NCBI GenBank assembly: GCA_002435785.1
Contig: DIUC01000032.1
Span: forward strand, 1-64,000
DNA from: Saprospiraceae bacterium UBA6168
Lineage (GTDB): Bacteria > Bacteroidota > Bacteroidia > Chitinophagales > Saprospiraceae
Direction: 5' to 3'
DNA length: 64,000 nucleotides
Of this stretch, positions 8,453 through 18,374 are shown one piece after another; the first letter of the stretch is position 1, and each line of letters opens with the position of its first letter. Under the pieces are notes generated by a model. The model was given only the letters and a program-made list of their open reading frames with translations. It searched no databases and was not told the origin of the DNA. A program made the translations under genes and the position numbers.

Positions 8453-8466
8453 AGCGAATTTTCGCT
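8453..8466. promoter_or_regulatory. Palindromic operator candidate at the fad transcription start
   Basis: AGCGAATTTTCGCT is a perfect 14-bp inverted repeat placed where the transcript of the adjacent promoter should begin. Such a position suits a repressor, possibly a TetR-type fatty-acid regulator, but the binding protein is an inference and no regulator gene is nearby. Confidence 0.4.
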
Positions 8467-8499
8467 AAAATCTTCAACTCTCAACTTCGATACTCCACC

Positions 8500-10890
8500 A
8501 TGAGAAGAATTACAAAAGTAGCAGTTCTTGGTTCTGGCGTAATGGGTTCGGGCATTGCCTGCCATTTGGCCAATATTGGCTTGCAGGTTTTGCTGCTCGA
8601 CATTGTTCCGCCAAACATTGCCGATGGAAAGGCAAATGATAAAGCAACCCGCAACAGTTTTGCCAACAATTCCCTCGCTGCCGCCATCAAATCCAAGCCT
8701 GCTCCGCTTTATGATGCCTCCTTTGCAGGAAGGATAACCACTGGTAATTTCGACGATGACCTTCCAAAGATAAAGGATTACGATTGGGTCATTGAAGTAG
8801 TGGTGGAGCGGCTCGACATCAAACGACAACTGCTGGAGAAAGTGGATAAGCTCCGAAAAGCGGGGACTTTGGTCACTTCCAACACTTCCGGCATTCCCAT
8901 CCACATGATGCTCGATGGCAGGAGCGACGACTTCCGTGCCCATTTTTGTGGTACGCATTTCTTCAACCCGCCCCGCTACATGCGGCTGCTGGAAGTAATC
9001 CCCACCGAAGAGACCCGGCAGGATGTCGTTGACTTCTTCATGCGGTACGGCGACGTTTACCTTGGCAAACAAACGGTTTTGGCCAAGGACACGCCAGCGT
9101 TCATTGCCAATAGGGTAGGGGTGTACGCCATGGCGAAAATCTACCAACTGACTACCGAAATCGGGCTTACTATTTCTGAGGTAGATGCGCTCACTGGCCC
9201 GGCCATTGGTCGCCCAAACACTGGCACCTTCCGGCTCGGCGACCTCGTAGGTCACGATACCGCTGCCAAGGTGATTCAGGGCATCAAGGACAACTGCCCA
9301 ACCGACGAGCAGGCTGGCGCATTTGAAATTCCGGCTTACCTCAATTTTTTATTGGAAAACAATTTTTTGGGGAATAAAACGGGCCAAGGTTTTTACAAAA
9401 AGACAAACGAAAAGGATGAGAAAGGCAAGACAAAAGTGCTTGCACTGAACCTCGGAACCCTCGAATACGAGCCGACTGGCAAGCCGAATTTGCCCAGCCT
9501 GGGCGTTGCGAAGCAAATAGACGACCTGCCAAAACGGGTGAAAGCTGTTTTTTCCGCCCAGGACAAAGGGGGCGAATTGGTGCGTCGGTCATTGTTGGGA
9601 CTATTTGCCTATGCCTCCAATCGGATACCGGAAATCGCCAATGACCTCTACAGCATTGACGATGCATTGCGTGCAGGATTCGCCTGGGACCTCGGCCCGT
9701 TTGAATATTGGGATGCAGTGGGTGTACAAAACGCCCTGAACCTGGCAGAAGCGCAGGGTGAAATAATCGCCCCGTGGGTCAAGGAAATGCTGGATGCTGG
9801 CCATGATTCATTTTACAAAAGAGAAGCAGGAAAGCGATTGTATTACAACATACAGTCAAAGGCTTACCAGCAAGTTCCCGGTACGGAGAGCTTTGTCATT
9901 TTGGACAATTACCGTGACAAAAAGCCAGTTTACCAGAACCCAGAGGTCACCCTGCACGACATTGGCGATGGGGTGCTTTGCTTGGAGTTTCAGAGCAAAG
10001 CCAACTCGATTGGCGAGGGCGTTTTGCGGGGCATGAACGATGCTATTAAAATTGCCGAAGAAGGCGACTGGAAAGGTTTGGTCATCGGGAACAATGCCAA
10101 AAACTTCTCCGTGGGCGCCAACCTGATGATGGTGGCCATGATGGCTTACGAGCAGGAATGGGAACAACTGAATTTTGCAATAAAAATGTTCCAGAACACC
10201 ACCATGCGCTGCCGCTATTCGAGCATCCCAGTGGTGGCTGCCACTCAAGGATATGTGTTTGGCGGGGCATGTGAGACCATCATGCACTGCGATGCCGCCA
10301 TTTGCGCAGCAGAAAGTTATATCGGGCTGGTGGAGGTCGGGGTCGGGCTATTGCCGGGCGGCGCAGGTACCAAGGAACTTGCATTGCGGGCCAGCGATTC
10401 CTTTTTTGAAGGGGACGTCCAGATACCAACTTTGATTGAAAAATTCAAGACCATAGCCTTGGCTTCCGTGGCAACCTCTGCCCATGAGGCTTTCAACATG
10501 GGCTATTTGCTTCGCAACAAAGACAGCGTGGCACTGAACACCATGCGAAACATTGCGGAAGCAAAAAACAAAGTGTTGGAATTGTCTGGCAATTACGTTC
10601 AGCCAATAGAACGGCAGGACGTGACAGTACTTGGCCGCAGCGGCTTGGCTGCACTTTACGTCGCTGCCAATGAACTCAAGCTCGGCAATTACGCCTCGGA
10701 GCACGACATTAAAATCGCCAAAAAAATCGCATTCGTGCTTTGCGGGGGTGACTTGACTGGCATACAGCAGGTTAGTGAGCAATACCTGCTTGACTTGGAG
10801 CGGGAGGCATTCCTAAGCCTTTGTGGGGAGCAAAAAACCCAGGAGCGCATCCAATACATGCTGACGAACAACAAACCACTGAGGAATTAG
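8500..10890 (+). CDS. fadN: 3-hydroxyacyl-CoA dehydrogenase / enoyl-CoA hydratase (FadN type)
   Basis: A 796-residue bifunctional beta-oxidation enzyme. Unlike FadB, the dehydrogenase comes first: the NAD-binding motif VAVLGSGVMGSGIA lies at residues 7-20 with the 3HCDH C-terminal domains up to about 480, and an enoyl-CoA hydratase (crotonase) domain follows from about 500 (SVGANLMMV and VEVGVGLLPGGAGTKEL). This order and length match Bacillus FadN. It oxidises 3-hydroxyacyl-CoA to 3-ketoacyl-CoA after hydrating enoyl-CoA. The start at 8500 puts the nucleotide-binding fold at the N terminus and fits the promoter. The thiolase follows 40 bases downstream. Confidence 0.93.
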   Translation: MRRITKVAVLGSGVMGSGIACHLANIGLQVLLLDIVPPNIADGKANDKATRNSFANNSLAAAIKSKPAPLYDASFAGRITTGNFDDDLPKIKDYDWVIEVVVERLDIKRQLLEKVDKLRKAGTLVTSNTSGIPIHMMLDGRSDDFRAHFCGTHFFNPPRYMRLLEVIPTEETRQDVVDFFMRYGDVYLGKQTVLAKDTPAFIANRVGVYAMAKIYQLTTEIGLTISEVDALTGPAIGRPNTGTFRLGDLVGHDTAAKVIQGIKDNCPTDEQAGAFEIPAYLNFLLENNFLGNKTGQGFYKKTNEKDEKGKTKVLALNLGTLEYEPTGKPNLPSLGVAKQIDDLPKRVKAVFSAQDKGGELVRRSLLGLFAYASNRIPEIANDLYSIDDALRAGFAWDLGPFEYWDAVGVQNALNLAEAQGEIIAPWVKEMLDAGHDSFYKREAGKRLYYNIQSKAYQQVPGTESFVILDNYRDKKPVYQNPEVTLHDIGDGVLCLEFQSKANSIGEGVLRGMNDAIKIAEEGDWKGLVIGNNAKNFSVGANLMMVAMMAYEQEWEQLNFAIKMFQNTTMRCRYSSIPVVAATQGYVFGGACETIMHCDAAICAAESYIGLVEVGVGLLPGGAGTKELALRASDSFFEGDVQIPTLIEKFKTIALASVATSAHEAFNMGYLLRNKDSVALNTMRNIAEAKNKVLELSGNYVQPIERQDVTVLGRSGLAALYVAANELKLGNYASEHDIKIAKKIAFVLCGGDLTGIQQVSEQYLLDLEREAFLSLCGEQKTQERIQYMLTNNKPLRN

Positions 10891-10930
10891 GGCTTCCGCA
10901 AAACATTTTTCAAAAATAAAAATCAATAAA

Positions 10931-12103
10931 ATGCAAGACGCATATATCGTAAAAGCATACCGTTCCGCTGTTGGAAAGGCAAAAAAAGGTGGGTTTCGCA
11001 ATTACCGCAGCGATGACTTGGCTGTGGATGTGATTCAGTTTTTGTTGAATAACACACCGGAACTTGACCCAGCCTTGGTGGACGACTTGATTGTGGGCTG
11101 CGCCAACCCAGAAGGTGAGCAGGGCCTGCAAATTGGGCGGCAAATCTCGGTCAGGGTCCTTGGCAAATCCGTGCCAGGCATGACGGTCAACCGCTACTGT
11201 GCCTCCGGCTTGGAGACCATCGCCATTGCAACCGCAAAAATCAGGGCTGGCATGGGCCAATGTTATATCGCTGGCGGTGCCGAGAGCATGAGCATGATTC
11301 CGATGACTGGCTACAAGTTGGCACCGAACTACTCCGTGTCCATCTCTACGCCAGAATACGTGACTGGCATGGGCAACACTGCCGAAGCCGTTGCTGCGAA
11401 ATGGAACATCAGCCGGGAAGCTGCCGACGAATTTTCGGTAAAGTCACACCAGAAAGCAGCGAAGGCCATTGCCGAAGGCAAATTCAAGGATGAGATAGTT
11501 CCAGTGTCCGTGACGGAGGTTTGGGTTGAGAACAACCAGCGCCAAGAAAAGACTTTTTTGATTGACACCGATGAAGGGGTTCGGTTGGACACGAATGTAG
11601 GAGGACTTTCAAAATTGCGACCAGCCTTCAAAAATGGCGGGGTCGTTACGGCGGGCAATTCATCACAAACCAGCGATGGTGCTTCGTTTGTGCTGGTGAT
11701 GAGTGGTGATTTGGTCAAAAAACTGAACTTAACGCCAATTGCTCGGCTGGTTTCGTGTGCTGTGGCAGGCGTAGAGCCATTGTACATGGGCATTGGGCCT
11801 TGTGCCGCCATACCAAAGGCGCTAAAACAGGGCGGCTTGAAATTGGAGGATATTCAGCAGATAGAGTTGAATGAGGCGTTTGCAGTGCAAGCGCTGGCGG
11901 TGATACAGGAGGCGCATTTGAACCCCGACATCGTAAACGTGAATGGCGGCGCAGTAGCACTTGGCCACCCACTTGGCTGCACTGGGGCGAAACTGTCCAC
12001 CCAATTGTTAAATGAAATGCGCCGCAGGAATCAGAAATACGGCATGGTAACAGCATGCGTTGGCGGCGGGCAAGGGATTGCTGGGATTTATGAGCTGTTG
12101 TAA
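10931..12103 (+). CDS. fadA: Acetyl-CoA acyltransferase (3-ketoacyl-CoA thiolase)
   Basis: A 390-residue thiolase that cleaves 3-ketoacyl-CoA with CoA, releasing acetyl-CoA. The nucleophilic Cys90 is in NRYCASGLETIA, the His of the GGAVALGHPLGCTGAK motif and the second Cys of ACVGGGQGIA are present. It forms an operon with fadN, 40 bases upstream, as in Bacillus fadN-fadA; an acyl-CoA dehydrogenase (fadE) does not follow in this window. Confidence 0.95.
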   Translation: MQDAYIVKAYRSAVGKAKKGGFRNYRSDDLAVDVIQFLLNNTPELDPALVDDLIVGCANPEGEQGLQIGRQISVRVLGKSVPGMTVNRYCASGLETIAIATAKIRAGMGQCYIAGGAESMSMIPMTGYKLAPNYSVSISTPEYVTGMGNTAEAVAAKWNISREAADEFSVKSHQKAAKAIAEGKFKDEIVPVSVTEVWVENNQRQEKTFLIDTDEGVRLDTNVGGLSKLRPAFKNGGVVTAGNSSQTSDGASFVLVMSGDLVKKLNLTPIARLVSCAVAGVEPLYMGIGPCAAIPKALKQGGLKLEDIQQIELNEAFAVQALAVIQEAHLNPDIVNVNGGAVALGHPLGCTGAKLSTQLLNEMRRRNQKYGMVTACVGGGQGIAGIYELL

Positions 12104-12120
12104 ATGAAAATCCTACCAAT

Positions 12121-12166
12121 AAAAAAAGGGCACAAACGAAAATTAATCCGTTGGTGCCCTTTTTTT
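12121..12166. terminator. Bidirectional terminator between fadA and the TPR gene
   Basis: A 13-bp inverted repeat (AAAAAAAGGGCAC at 12121-12133, complement at 12154-12166) with a 20-nt loop, ending in T runs on both strands, between two convergent genes. Confidence 0.88.
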
Positions 12167-12178
12167 CAGAGTGGAAAC

Positions 12179-13504
12179 TTAGTTTTTGAAGTAAGAACCA
12201 CCCACATCCTGTCCTGCCCTTGCTTTTTCCAAGCGGGTTTTGAACTCCTTGGATTTATCCAATTCGCTCATCCGGGCATAGATTTCTGAAAGTGCAATCA
12301 AAGTGTTGATGTCGTTGGGCTGCATTCCCTCAGTCTTTTGAAAATAAGGCAATGCGGCGGCCATGAGGCCATTCGATTCCTCCAAGAATAGTTTGTATTT
12401 CTTCTGGCTCTCTTTGTCCATTGGCAAAGCGTTGGCGATTTTTATCATTTCCACCGCTTTGTTGAAGTAAAGCGAACCAATGCTGTAAATGGCGTCGAAC
12501 TGATTTGCGTCAATGCTGATAGCTTTGTTGAAGTATTTCAGGGACTCATCAAAATAGCCTTTGGCAATCTCGGAATTGCTGTCCTTGGCATATTCATCAT
12601 TGAACAAACTCATGTAAACGTTGCCAAGTGCTGAGTAAATGGACGGATTGTTTGGTTCGGCTTCAACTGCTTTTGTAAGCATCTTTTTCAAAGCGTCGTA
12701 GTCTTTCTCCATGATTTTGGCATTGATACCAGAGAAAAGGATTTCGGTACTTGCCGGGAACTTTGATTGGCCTTTGTCAAAGACTTTCCATGCTTCGTCA
12801 TGGTTTCCAGACTGGTAGAGGTAGTCGAAATACTGTGAATAAACTGCCGATTCTTCGGTTCCAGCTTCGTAGAGTTCCTTGAAAAGTTTGCCAGCAGCAT
12901 CCTTGTTGCCAGCAGCAGATGCGCAGAAGGCAACTACGTATTTGTGGTTAGCCATGTCAGCATCGGCAATGACAGGCGAACCGCCATTTTTTCTAACGGT
13001 TTCATCAATATTCATCACCATCAACAGGGAATTGAACGCACCAGCGTAGTCATTCCTTTTGATTTGGCTATTCCCGATGTTGTTCAATTTCCCAGAAGCC
13101 TCCGTAAGCCCTTTGACAGCATCCTTGGTTTCGTACTTCTTGGTGGCCAATTCGATGGCCTTCATAAATGCTTCTGCTGCAACAACAGGCGCATTTGGAT
13201 ATTCGGGCACAAAATCTGGATTCTTGAACATGTTTGTCAAATCCTTGTCGGAGAGCGCATTGTAAATCTCGCCCCTTGTTTGCCAGGTCTTGACTTTGCC
13301 CTTGTTCACGTCCGCTGCGGATGCAACGTCAATTAATTGAACAGCTTCTTTGAGCTTTGCGTCATTGTTGGTGGGATCCAAGTTTTGAGCATAGGCAGCC
13401 AAAGCTTTGCTAGCTTTGCCCAATGCCTTCTCTGGGTCCTCCTGGGCATTGACGATATTTGAGAAGAGAAAAATGGCCAATAGGCCCGTTAATAGATTTT
13501 TCAT
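12179..13504 (-). CDS. Exported tetratricopeptide-repeat protein
   Basis: A 441-residue protein with a signal peptide (MKNLLTGLLAIFLFSNIVNAQ) and many helical repeats; TPR-like pairs are visible at about residues 200-235 (AGKLFKELYEAG), 255-300 (AEPNNPSIYSALGNVYMSL), 315-350 (SLKYFNKAISIDANQFDAIY) and 395-430. Such periplasmic TPR proteins are widespread in Bacteroidota and act as scaffolds; no specific partner can be read. It is preceded by gyrA on the same strand, with about 150 bases between them. Confidence 0.85.
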   Translation of the reverse strand: MKNLLTGLLAIFLFSNIVNAQEDPEKALGKASKALAAYAQNLDPTNNDAKLKEAVQLIDVASAADVNKGKVKTWQTRGEIYNALSDKDLTNMFKNPDFVPEYPNAPVVAAEAFMKAIELATKKYETKDAVKGLTEASGKLNNIGNSQIKRNDYAGAFNSLLMVMNIDETVRKNGGSPVIADADMANHKYVVAFCASAAGNKDAAGKLFKELYEAGTEESAVYSQYFDYLYQSGNHDEAWKVFDKGQSKFPASTEILFSGINAKIMEKDYDALKKMLTKAVEAEPNNPSIYSALGNVYMSLFNDEYAKDSNSEIAKGYFDESLKYFNKAISIDANQFDAIYSIGSLYFNKAVEMIKIANALPMDKESQKKYKLFLEESNGLMAAALPYFQKTEGMQPNDINTLIALSEIYARMSELDKSKEFKTRLEKARAGQDVGGSYFKN

Positions 13505-13653
13505 GTTGATGTGAATTTAATTTTATGTCCTCGTTATTAATGTTTTCAAACTCGGTATGGTTGAATCCCCTTAATGACGGGACATCGTACTAAATGGCAT
13601 TAACTGAACTGTTAAGATTCCAATAAATTCTTTTTTCAGGCCACCCAGCGGGC

Positions 13654-16203
13654 TTAATTCTCGCCTTCGGGGTCTGTTCCAGTTCCTCTGTTGGCGGTTG
13701 TTTCGTCATCATTCAGCACGTCTGAACTGGCTTCCAGTGGCACCTCCAGTTCATCCTCCTGCGGAACTACCGTCACGTCAGCGATTTCGTCCTCACCATC
13801 CAATCGGATGACTCTAACACCTTGGGTTGCCCGCCCCATCACCCTGATATCATTGACTGGCATTCGGATGACTATACCCGATTTTGTGGTAATCATCAAG
13901 TCCTCGTCCTCGGCTACCGATTTGATGGCGATAACGTCACCCGTTTTCTCGGTGACTTCCATGGTCTTTACGCCTTTGCCGCCACGGTTGGTCAAACGGT
14001 AGTCGTCAGCCACGGTACGTTTGCCAGTGCCTTTTTCAGAGATGGTCAGCACCGTATGCGTAGGGTCGTTGGGTTCAACGATGGCCATTCCTACAACCAC
14101 ATCATTTTCGTCCTCCAAGGTTATGCCGTTGACGCCGCTGGTGTTCCGACCCATTGGCCGTACATTTTTCTCCATGAACCGGATGGCGTTACCTGCTTTC
14201 GTGGCAATGAAGATTTCGTTGTTGCCGCTTGTGAGACGGGCTTCCAACAGTTGGTCACCTTCGTTGATGTTGATGGCGATGATTCCGCCCTCTCTTGGGC
14301 GGGAGTATGCCTCGACTTGGGTTTTTTTGACCTGTCCTTGCTTGGTACAAAATAAGATGAAGTTGTTGTCGAGGAATTCCTGGTCGTTCAAGTTTTGGAC
14401 AATAATATATGCCTTTACCTTGTCGTCGGCAGGGATGGAAAGCACGTTTTGAATGAAACGACCTCCTGAGTTTTTGGTGCCCTCCGGAATTTCATAGACC
14501 CGCATCCAATAGCACTTGCCCTTCTCCGTAAAGAACATGAGGTAGTTGTGGTTGCTGGCAATGAACATGTGTTCAATGAAGTCCTCCTCCTTTGTCTTGC
14601 TGCCCCTTGCACCCCTACCGCCACGACTTTGGGTGCGGTACTCCGTCACGGCAGTCCGTTTGATGTAGCCAGCATGGGAGATGGTTATCACCACATTTTC
14701 GTCAGCAATGAAATCCTCCATGTTGATTTCACCTTCTTCAAATGAAATCTCCGTGCGGCGGGCATCGCCAAACCGCTCCTTTATTTCAAGCAATTCATCC
14801 TTGATGATTTGGCGGCGGATTCCTTCATCCTCCAGAATGGCTTTGTACTTCGCAATAAGCGCCAGGGTTTCCTCATATTCTTTCCGAACCTTGTCCCGCT
14901 CCAGGCCAGTGAGCCTTTGGAGCCGCATTTCTAGGATGGCCTTGGCTTGGATTTCAGAAAGGTTGAAGGTGGTCATCAAACCTTCCTTGGCATCGTCCAC
15001 AGTCGCCGATTTCCGAATCAGTGCGATGACCTCGTCCAAGTGATCGAGGGCGATGAGCAATCCTTCCAGGATATGGGCCTTCTCCTCGGCTTTGCGCAAG
15101 TCGTATTTGGTACGCCTGACAATAACTTCCAAGCGGAAGGTAATGAACTCAACAATCAAGTCTTTTAGGTTCAATATCATGGGCCTGCCATGCACCAAAG
15201 CCACGTTGTTTACCCCAAAAGAAGACTGGAGCGGTGTGAGCTTGTAAAGGAAATTTAGGACGATGTTGGCCATCGAATCCCGCTTTACCTCAACCACGAC
15301 ACGCAGTCCTGTCCGGTCGCTTTCGTCCCGAACGTCACTAATGCCTTCTATTTTCTTTTCATTGGCCAGCTCCGCAATTTTGGCTACCAGCATCGCCTTG
15401 TTCACCTGATATGGAATTTCAGTGATGATGATGGTTTCCCTGCCGTTGGCGGATGTCTCAATATCGGCTCGACCTCTGAGTATGACCCGGCCCCTGCCCG
15501 TTTCAAGGGCTTCCTTTACCCCAGCATAACCGTGGATGATGCCACCCGTGGGGAAGTCTGGGCCTTTGATGTGTGTGCAAAGCTCGTCAATGGTGATGTC
15601 GGGATTGTCAATGGTGGCCATTACGCCGTCCACCACCTCGCTGAGGTTGTGGGGCATCATGTTGGTTGCCATGCCCACCGCAATGCCCGATGACCCATTT
15701 ATCAAAAGGTTGGGAATGCGGGTAGGCATCACCGTCGGCTCCTCCAAGGTATCATCGAAATTGAGGGCGAAGTCAACGGTTTCCTTTTCGATGTCGGCAA
15801 GGATTTCGTCCGTTATCCTGCGCATCCTGGCCTCGGTGTACCGCATGGCCGCTGGGCTGTCGCCGTCCATGGAGCCAAAGTTGCCTTGGCCATCCACGAG
15901 GGGATACCTTAGCGACCAATCTTGGGCCATACGAACCATTGTATCATAAACGGAGGAGTCGCCGTGTGGGTGGTATTTACCCAAAACCTCACCCACGATA
16001 CGGGCAGATTTTTTGTGTGCTTTGTTGTAGGAGAGGCCAAGTTCATTCATCCCGTACAAAACCCTTCTGTGCACTGGCTTCAATCCATCCCGAACATCGG
16101 GAAGCGCCCGTGACACGATAACCGACATTGAGTAGTCAATGTAAGCGGTTTTCATCTCATCCTCAATATTGATAGGGATAATTCTCTGTCCTGGATTCAT
16201 CAA
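13654..16203 (-). CDS. gyrA: DNA gyrase subunit A
   Basis: An 849-residue gyrase A subunit, the DNA breakage and reunion part of the A2B2 supercoiling enzyme. The catalytic tyrosine is Tyr122 (AAMRYTEARM). The quinolone-resistance region GDSSVYD keeps Ser83 and Asp87, the drug-sensitive residues in E. coli numbering. The C-terminal beta-pinwheel starts near residue 500 and includes the GyrA-box-like QSRGGRGARGSK. An acidic tail (EGEN end) follows. Two adjacent Met codons (16203 and 16200) could start translation. gyrB is not in the window. Confidence 0.98.
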   Translation of the reverse strand: MMNPGQRIIPINIEDEMKTAYIDYSMSVIVSRALPDVRDGLKPVHRRVLYGMNELGLSYNKAHKKSARIVGEVLGKYHPHGDSSVYDTMVRMAQDWSLRYPLVDGQGNFGSMDGDSPAAMRYTEARMRRITDEILADIEKETVDFALNFDDTLEEPTVMPTRIPNLLINGSSGIAVGMATNMMPHNLSEVVDGVMATIDNPDITIDELCTHIKGPDFPTGGIIHGYAGVKEALETGRGRVILRGRADIETSANGRETIIITEIPYQVNKAMLVAKIAELANEKKIEGISDVRDESDRTGLRVVVEVKRDSMANIVLNFLYKLTPLQSSFGVNNVALVHGRPMILNLKDLIVEFITFRLEVIVRRTKYDLRKAEEKAHILEGLLIALDHLDEVIALIRKSATVDDAKEGLMTTFNLSEIQAKAILEMRLQRLTGLERDKVRKEYEETLALIAKYKAILEDEGIRRQIIKDELLEIKERFGDARRTEISFEEGEINMEDFIADENVVITISHAGYIKRTAVTEYRTQSRGGRGARGSKTKEEDFIEHMFIASNHNYLMFFTEKGKCYWMRVYEIPEGTKNSGGRFIQNVLSIPADDKVKAYIIVQNLNDQEFLDNNFILFCTKQGQVKKTQVEAYSRPREGGIIAININEGDQLLEARLTSGNNEIFIATKAGNAIRFMEKNVRPMGRNTSGVNGITLEDENDVVVGMAIVEPNDPTHTVLTISEKGTGKRTVADDYRLTNRGGKGVKTMEVTEKTGDVIAIKSVAEDEDLMITTKSGIVIRMPVNDIRVMGRATQGVRVIRLDGEDEIADVTVVPQEDELEVPLEASSDVLNDDETTANRGTGTDPEGEN

Positions 16204-16332
16204 AATCTTTCTGGATTTGGTATTTCAATAAGTTTGATTCAAAAGCGGTGCAAAAGTAGTAAAAATACGAGGGCTTTCCACCTTTTGGGAAGATGATTTT
16301 GCGCAGAAAAATGAAGTTTTAGCAACTAAAAT

Positions 16333-17214
16333 TTAGGGGGTTTCTTGTACAGGTGTAGTCGCTGGAATGCTTGTTTTGTCAAACATGGCGAGTAGGGTAG
16401 AAAGCCGCTGCCGCAAATCTTTTCGGTTGACAATGAAGTCGAGGAACCCGTGGTCCATCAAAAACTCGGAGGTTTGGAAACCCTCCGGCAAATCACGCTT
16501 GATGGTCTCTTTGATGACCCGGGGGCCAGCAAAACCAATCAGGGCATTTGGTTCCGCAAAGTTCATGTCACCCAGCATGGCGAATGAAGCGGTGACGCCA
16601 CCGGTGGTCGGATCCGTCATTAATGAAAAGTATGGTAATCCCGCTTTGGAAAGTTGGGTGAGCTTGGCAGATGTCTTGCCCATTTGCATCAGCGAGAAGG
16701 CGGACTCCATCATCCTGGCACCCCCGGACTTTGAAATGATGAGGAATGGACACCGTAGCTCGATGCTCTTGTTGATGGCCCGTGCTATTTTTTCGCCGAC
16801 CACAGAGCCCATCGAACCTCCAATGAAGGTGAAGTCCATCGCGGCTGCGACAAGGTTCCTTCCGTCAATTTCACCTACTGCGACTGAAATTGCGTCCGTT
16901 AGGCCAGTTTTGGCATGTTCCTCTTGCAGCCGCTTGGTATAGGGTTTTAGGTCAACGAAGTTGAGGTGGTCCTTAGAAATGAGGTCATCGAACATCAACT
17001 CGAATTTTTCCTCAAAAATGATGTCGAAATAGTCGTGTGAGCCGATCCGGATGTGGTAATCGCATTTTGGGCATTTGAAGAAATTGGTGCGCACCTCCTT
17101 CATGGTGCTCATTTCGTTGCACTGTTTGCACTTGTACCAAAGTCCGTCTGGTGTTTCCTTTTTGTATTTGGTAGCGGTTTGAATACCGTCCTTCAATCTT
17201 TTGAACCAACCCAT
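16333..17214 (-). CDS. accD: Acetyl-CoA carboxylase carboxyltransferase subunit beta
   Basis: A 293-residue beta subunit of the carboxyltransferase that makes malonyl-CoA for fatty-acid synthesis. The N-terminal zinc ribbon shows CKQC at about residues 29-32 and CPKC at 48-51, followed by the crotonase-fold carboxyltransferase core with SKSGGARMMES and FAGPRVIKETI. Length and layout are standard. The alpha subunit gene is not nearby. Confidence 0.97.
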   Translation of the reverse strand: MGWFKRLKDGIQTATKYKKETPDGLWYKCKQCNEMSTMKEVRTNFFKCPKCDYHIRIGSHDYFDIIFEEKFELMFDDLISKDHLNFVDLKPYTKRLQEEHAKTGLTDAISVAVGEIDGRNLVAAAMDFTFIGGSMGSVVGEKIARAINKSIELRCPFLIISKSGGARMMESAFSLMQMGKTSAKLTQLSKAGLPYFSLMTDPTTGGVTASFAMLGDMNFAEPNALIGFAGPRVIKETIKRDLPEGFQTSEFLMDHGFLDFIVNRKDLRQRLSTLLAMFDKTSIPATTPVQETP

Positions 17215-17339
17215 TAGATGATTTTTGATGCAAAAATGTAGTGGCGTTGCGGCTGCAAAGAAAAGCAGGATGGCCGAATTTCACGTATTTAATTGTGGGT
17301 TGGAGAAAAATGTGGTAGAAAAATAGATTCCGAAAGTCA

Positions 17340-18362
17340 TTAACGGAAGTTTTTTACCGAATCAACGAAGCATTTCACGTTGTCCAGCGGTGTGTCAGGG
17401 TAAAGGCCGTGCCCCAGGTTTACGATGTGGTTTGATTGGAAGTCAAGTATCATTTGCTCAGTTGCTAACCGAATTTTTGATGCTGGAGCATACAGGGCGC
17501 AGGGGTCGAGGTTGCCCTGCAAAACCTTGTGTGGGCCTACCCATTCCCGACCCAATCTTGGTGGCACCGTCCAGTCGAGACCGATGGCTTGGCAATCGAG
17601 GCTTGCCAACTCTGGTAGGGCGAACCAACCATCTTTTGCAAAAACAATTTTTGGGACGCCTTGAACCTCGTCACAAATTTTCTTGATGTAGGGCAGGGAA
17701 AATTCACGGTACTGGGCTGGTGAGAGGATTCCAGCCCAAGAATCAAAAACTTGCACGGCATCCACACCCGCCGCTATTTTCTTGTTGAGGTAGGCGATGA
17801 TGGTGTTGGCCAACTTGTCAAGCAATAGGTGGGCAAGTTCAGGTTGGGTGTAAAGGAATTTCTTGGCTTTGGAAAAGGTTTTGCTGCCTCCACCTTCAGT
17901 CATGTATGCCAATAGCGTCCAAGGCGCACCTGAGAACCCAATCAACGGCACTCGCTCTTCCAGCAGTTTTTTGGTCAATTTGACCGCCTCGTACACGTAA
18001 TCCAAGTACGTGGCGGCTTCGTCACCTTCCAACAAATCAGCAACATCCGCCTCATTTGAAACCACCCTTGGAAAGCTTGGCCCCTTCCGCTCTTCCATTT
18101 CGTACCCCAAGCCCATCGCCTCGGGAATGACCAGAATATCGGAAAAAAGTATGGCGGCATCCACCCCAAGTTCGTCCACTGGCTGCACAGTAACTTCTGC
18201 TGCCAAGGATGGGGTAGTCACCAATTCTTTGAACCCTGACAGGCTGGCCCGCAGATTACGATATTGGGGCAGTATCCTACCCGCTTGCCGCATCATCCAA
18301 ACTGGTGGCCGCGCTACCTTTTGCCCTTGAAGCACCCTGAGAAAAATGTCGTTTTTTATCAT
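17340..18362 (-). CDS. hemE: Uroporphyrinogen decarboxylase
   Basis: A 340-residue cytoplasmic enzyme that decarboxylates the four acetate side chains of uroporphyrinogen III in haem synthesis. Diagnostic segments are RPPVWMMRQAGRILPQYR near the N terminus, ILFSDILVIPEAMG, LIGFSGAPWTLLAYM and NLGHGLYPDTP. The start codon lies only 4 bases beyond a TAnnTTTG box at 18367-18374 on the same strand, which would give a leaderless or nearly leaderless transcript if that box is the promoter. Confidence 0.97.
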   Translation of the reverse strand: MIKNDIFLRVLQGQKVARPPVWMMRQAGRILPQYRNLRASLSGFKELVTTPSLAAEVTVQPVDELGVDAAILFSDILVIPEAMGLGYEMEERKGPSFPRVVSNEADVADLLEGDEAATYLDYVYEAVKLTKKLLEERVPLIGFSGAPWTLLAYMTEGGGSKTFSKAKKFLYTQPELAHLLLDKLANTIIAYLNKKIAAGVDAVQVFDSWAGILSPAQYREFSLPYIKKICDEVQGVPKIVFAKDGWFALPELASLDCQAIGLDWTVPPRLGREWVGPHKVLQGNLDPCALYAPASKIRLATEQMILDFQSNHIVNLGHGLYPDTPLDNVKCFVDSVKNFR

Positions 18363-18366
18363 GGTG

Positions 18367-18374
18367 CAAAGTTA
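18367..18374 (-). promoter_or_regulatory. Candidate -7 box (TAACTTTG) directly before hemE
   Basis: On the minus strand TAACTTTG matches TAnnTTTG and ends 4 bases from the hemE ATG. No -33 element is seen at the expected distance. If used, transcription would begin at or within a few bases of the start codon. Confidence 0.35.

Noticed and set aside
15920..15970. Possible quinolone-resistance change in GyrA
   Set aside because: Residues 81-87 read GDSSVYD, so Ser83 and Asp87 are the ordinary sensitive type.
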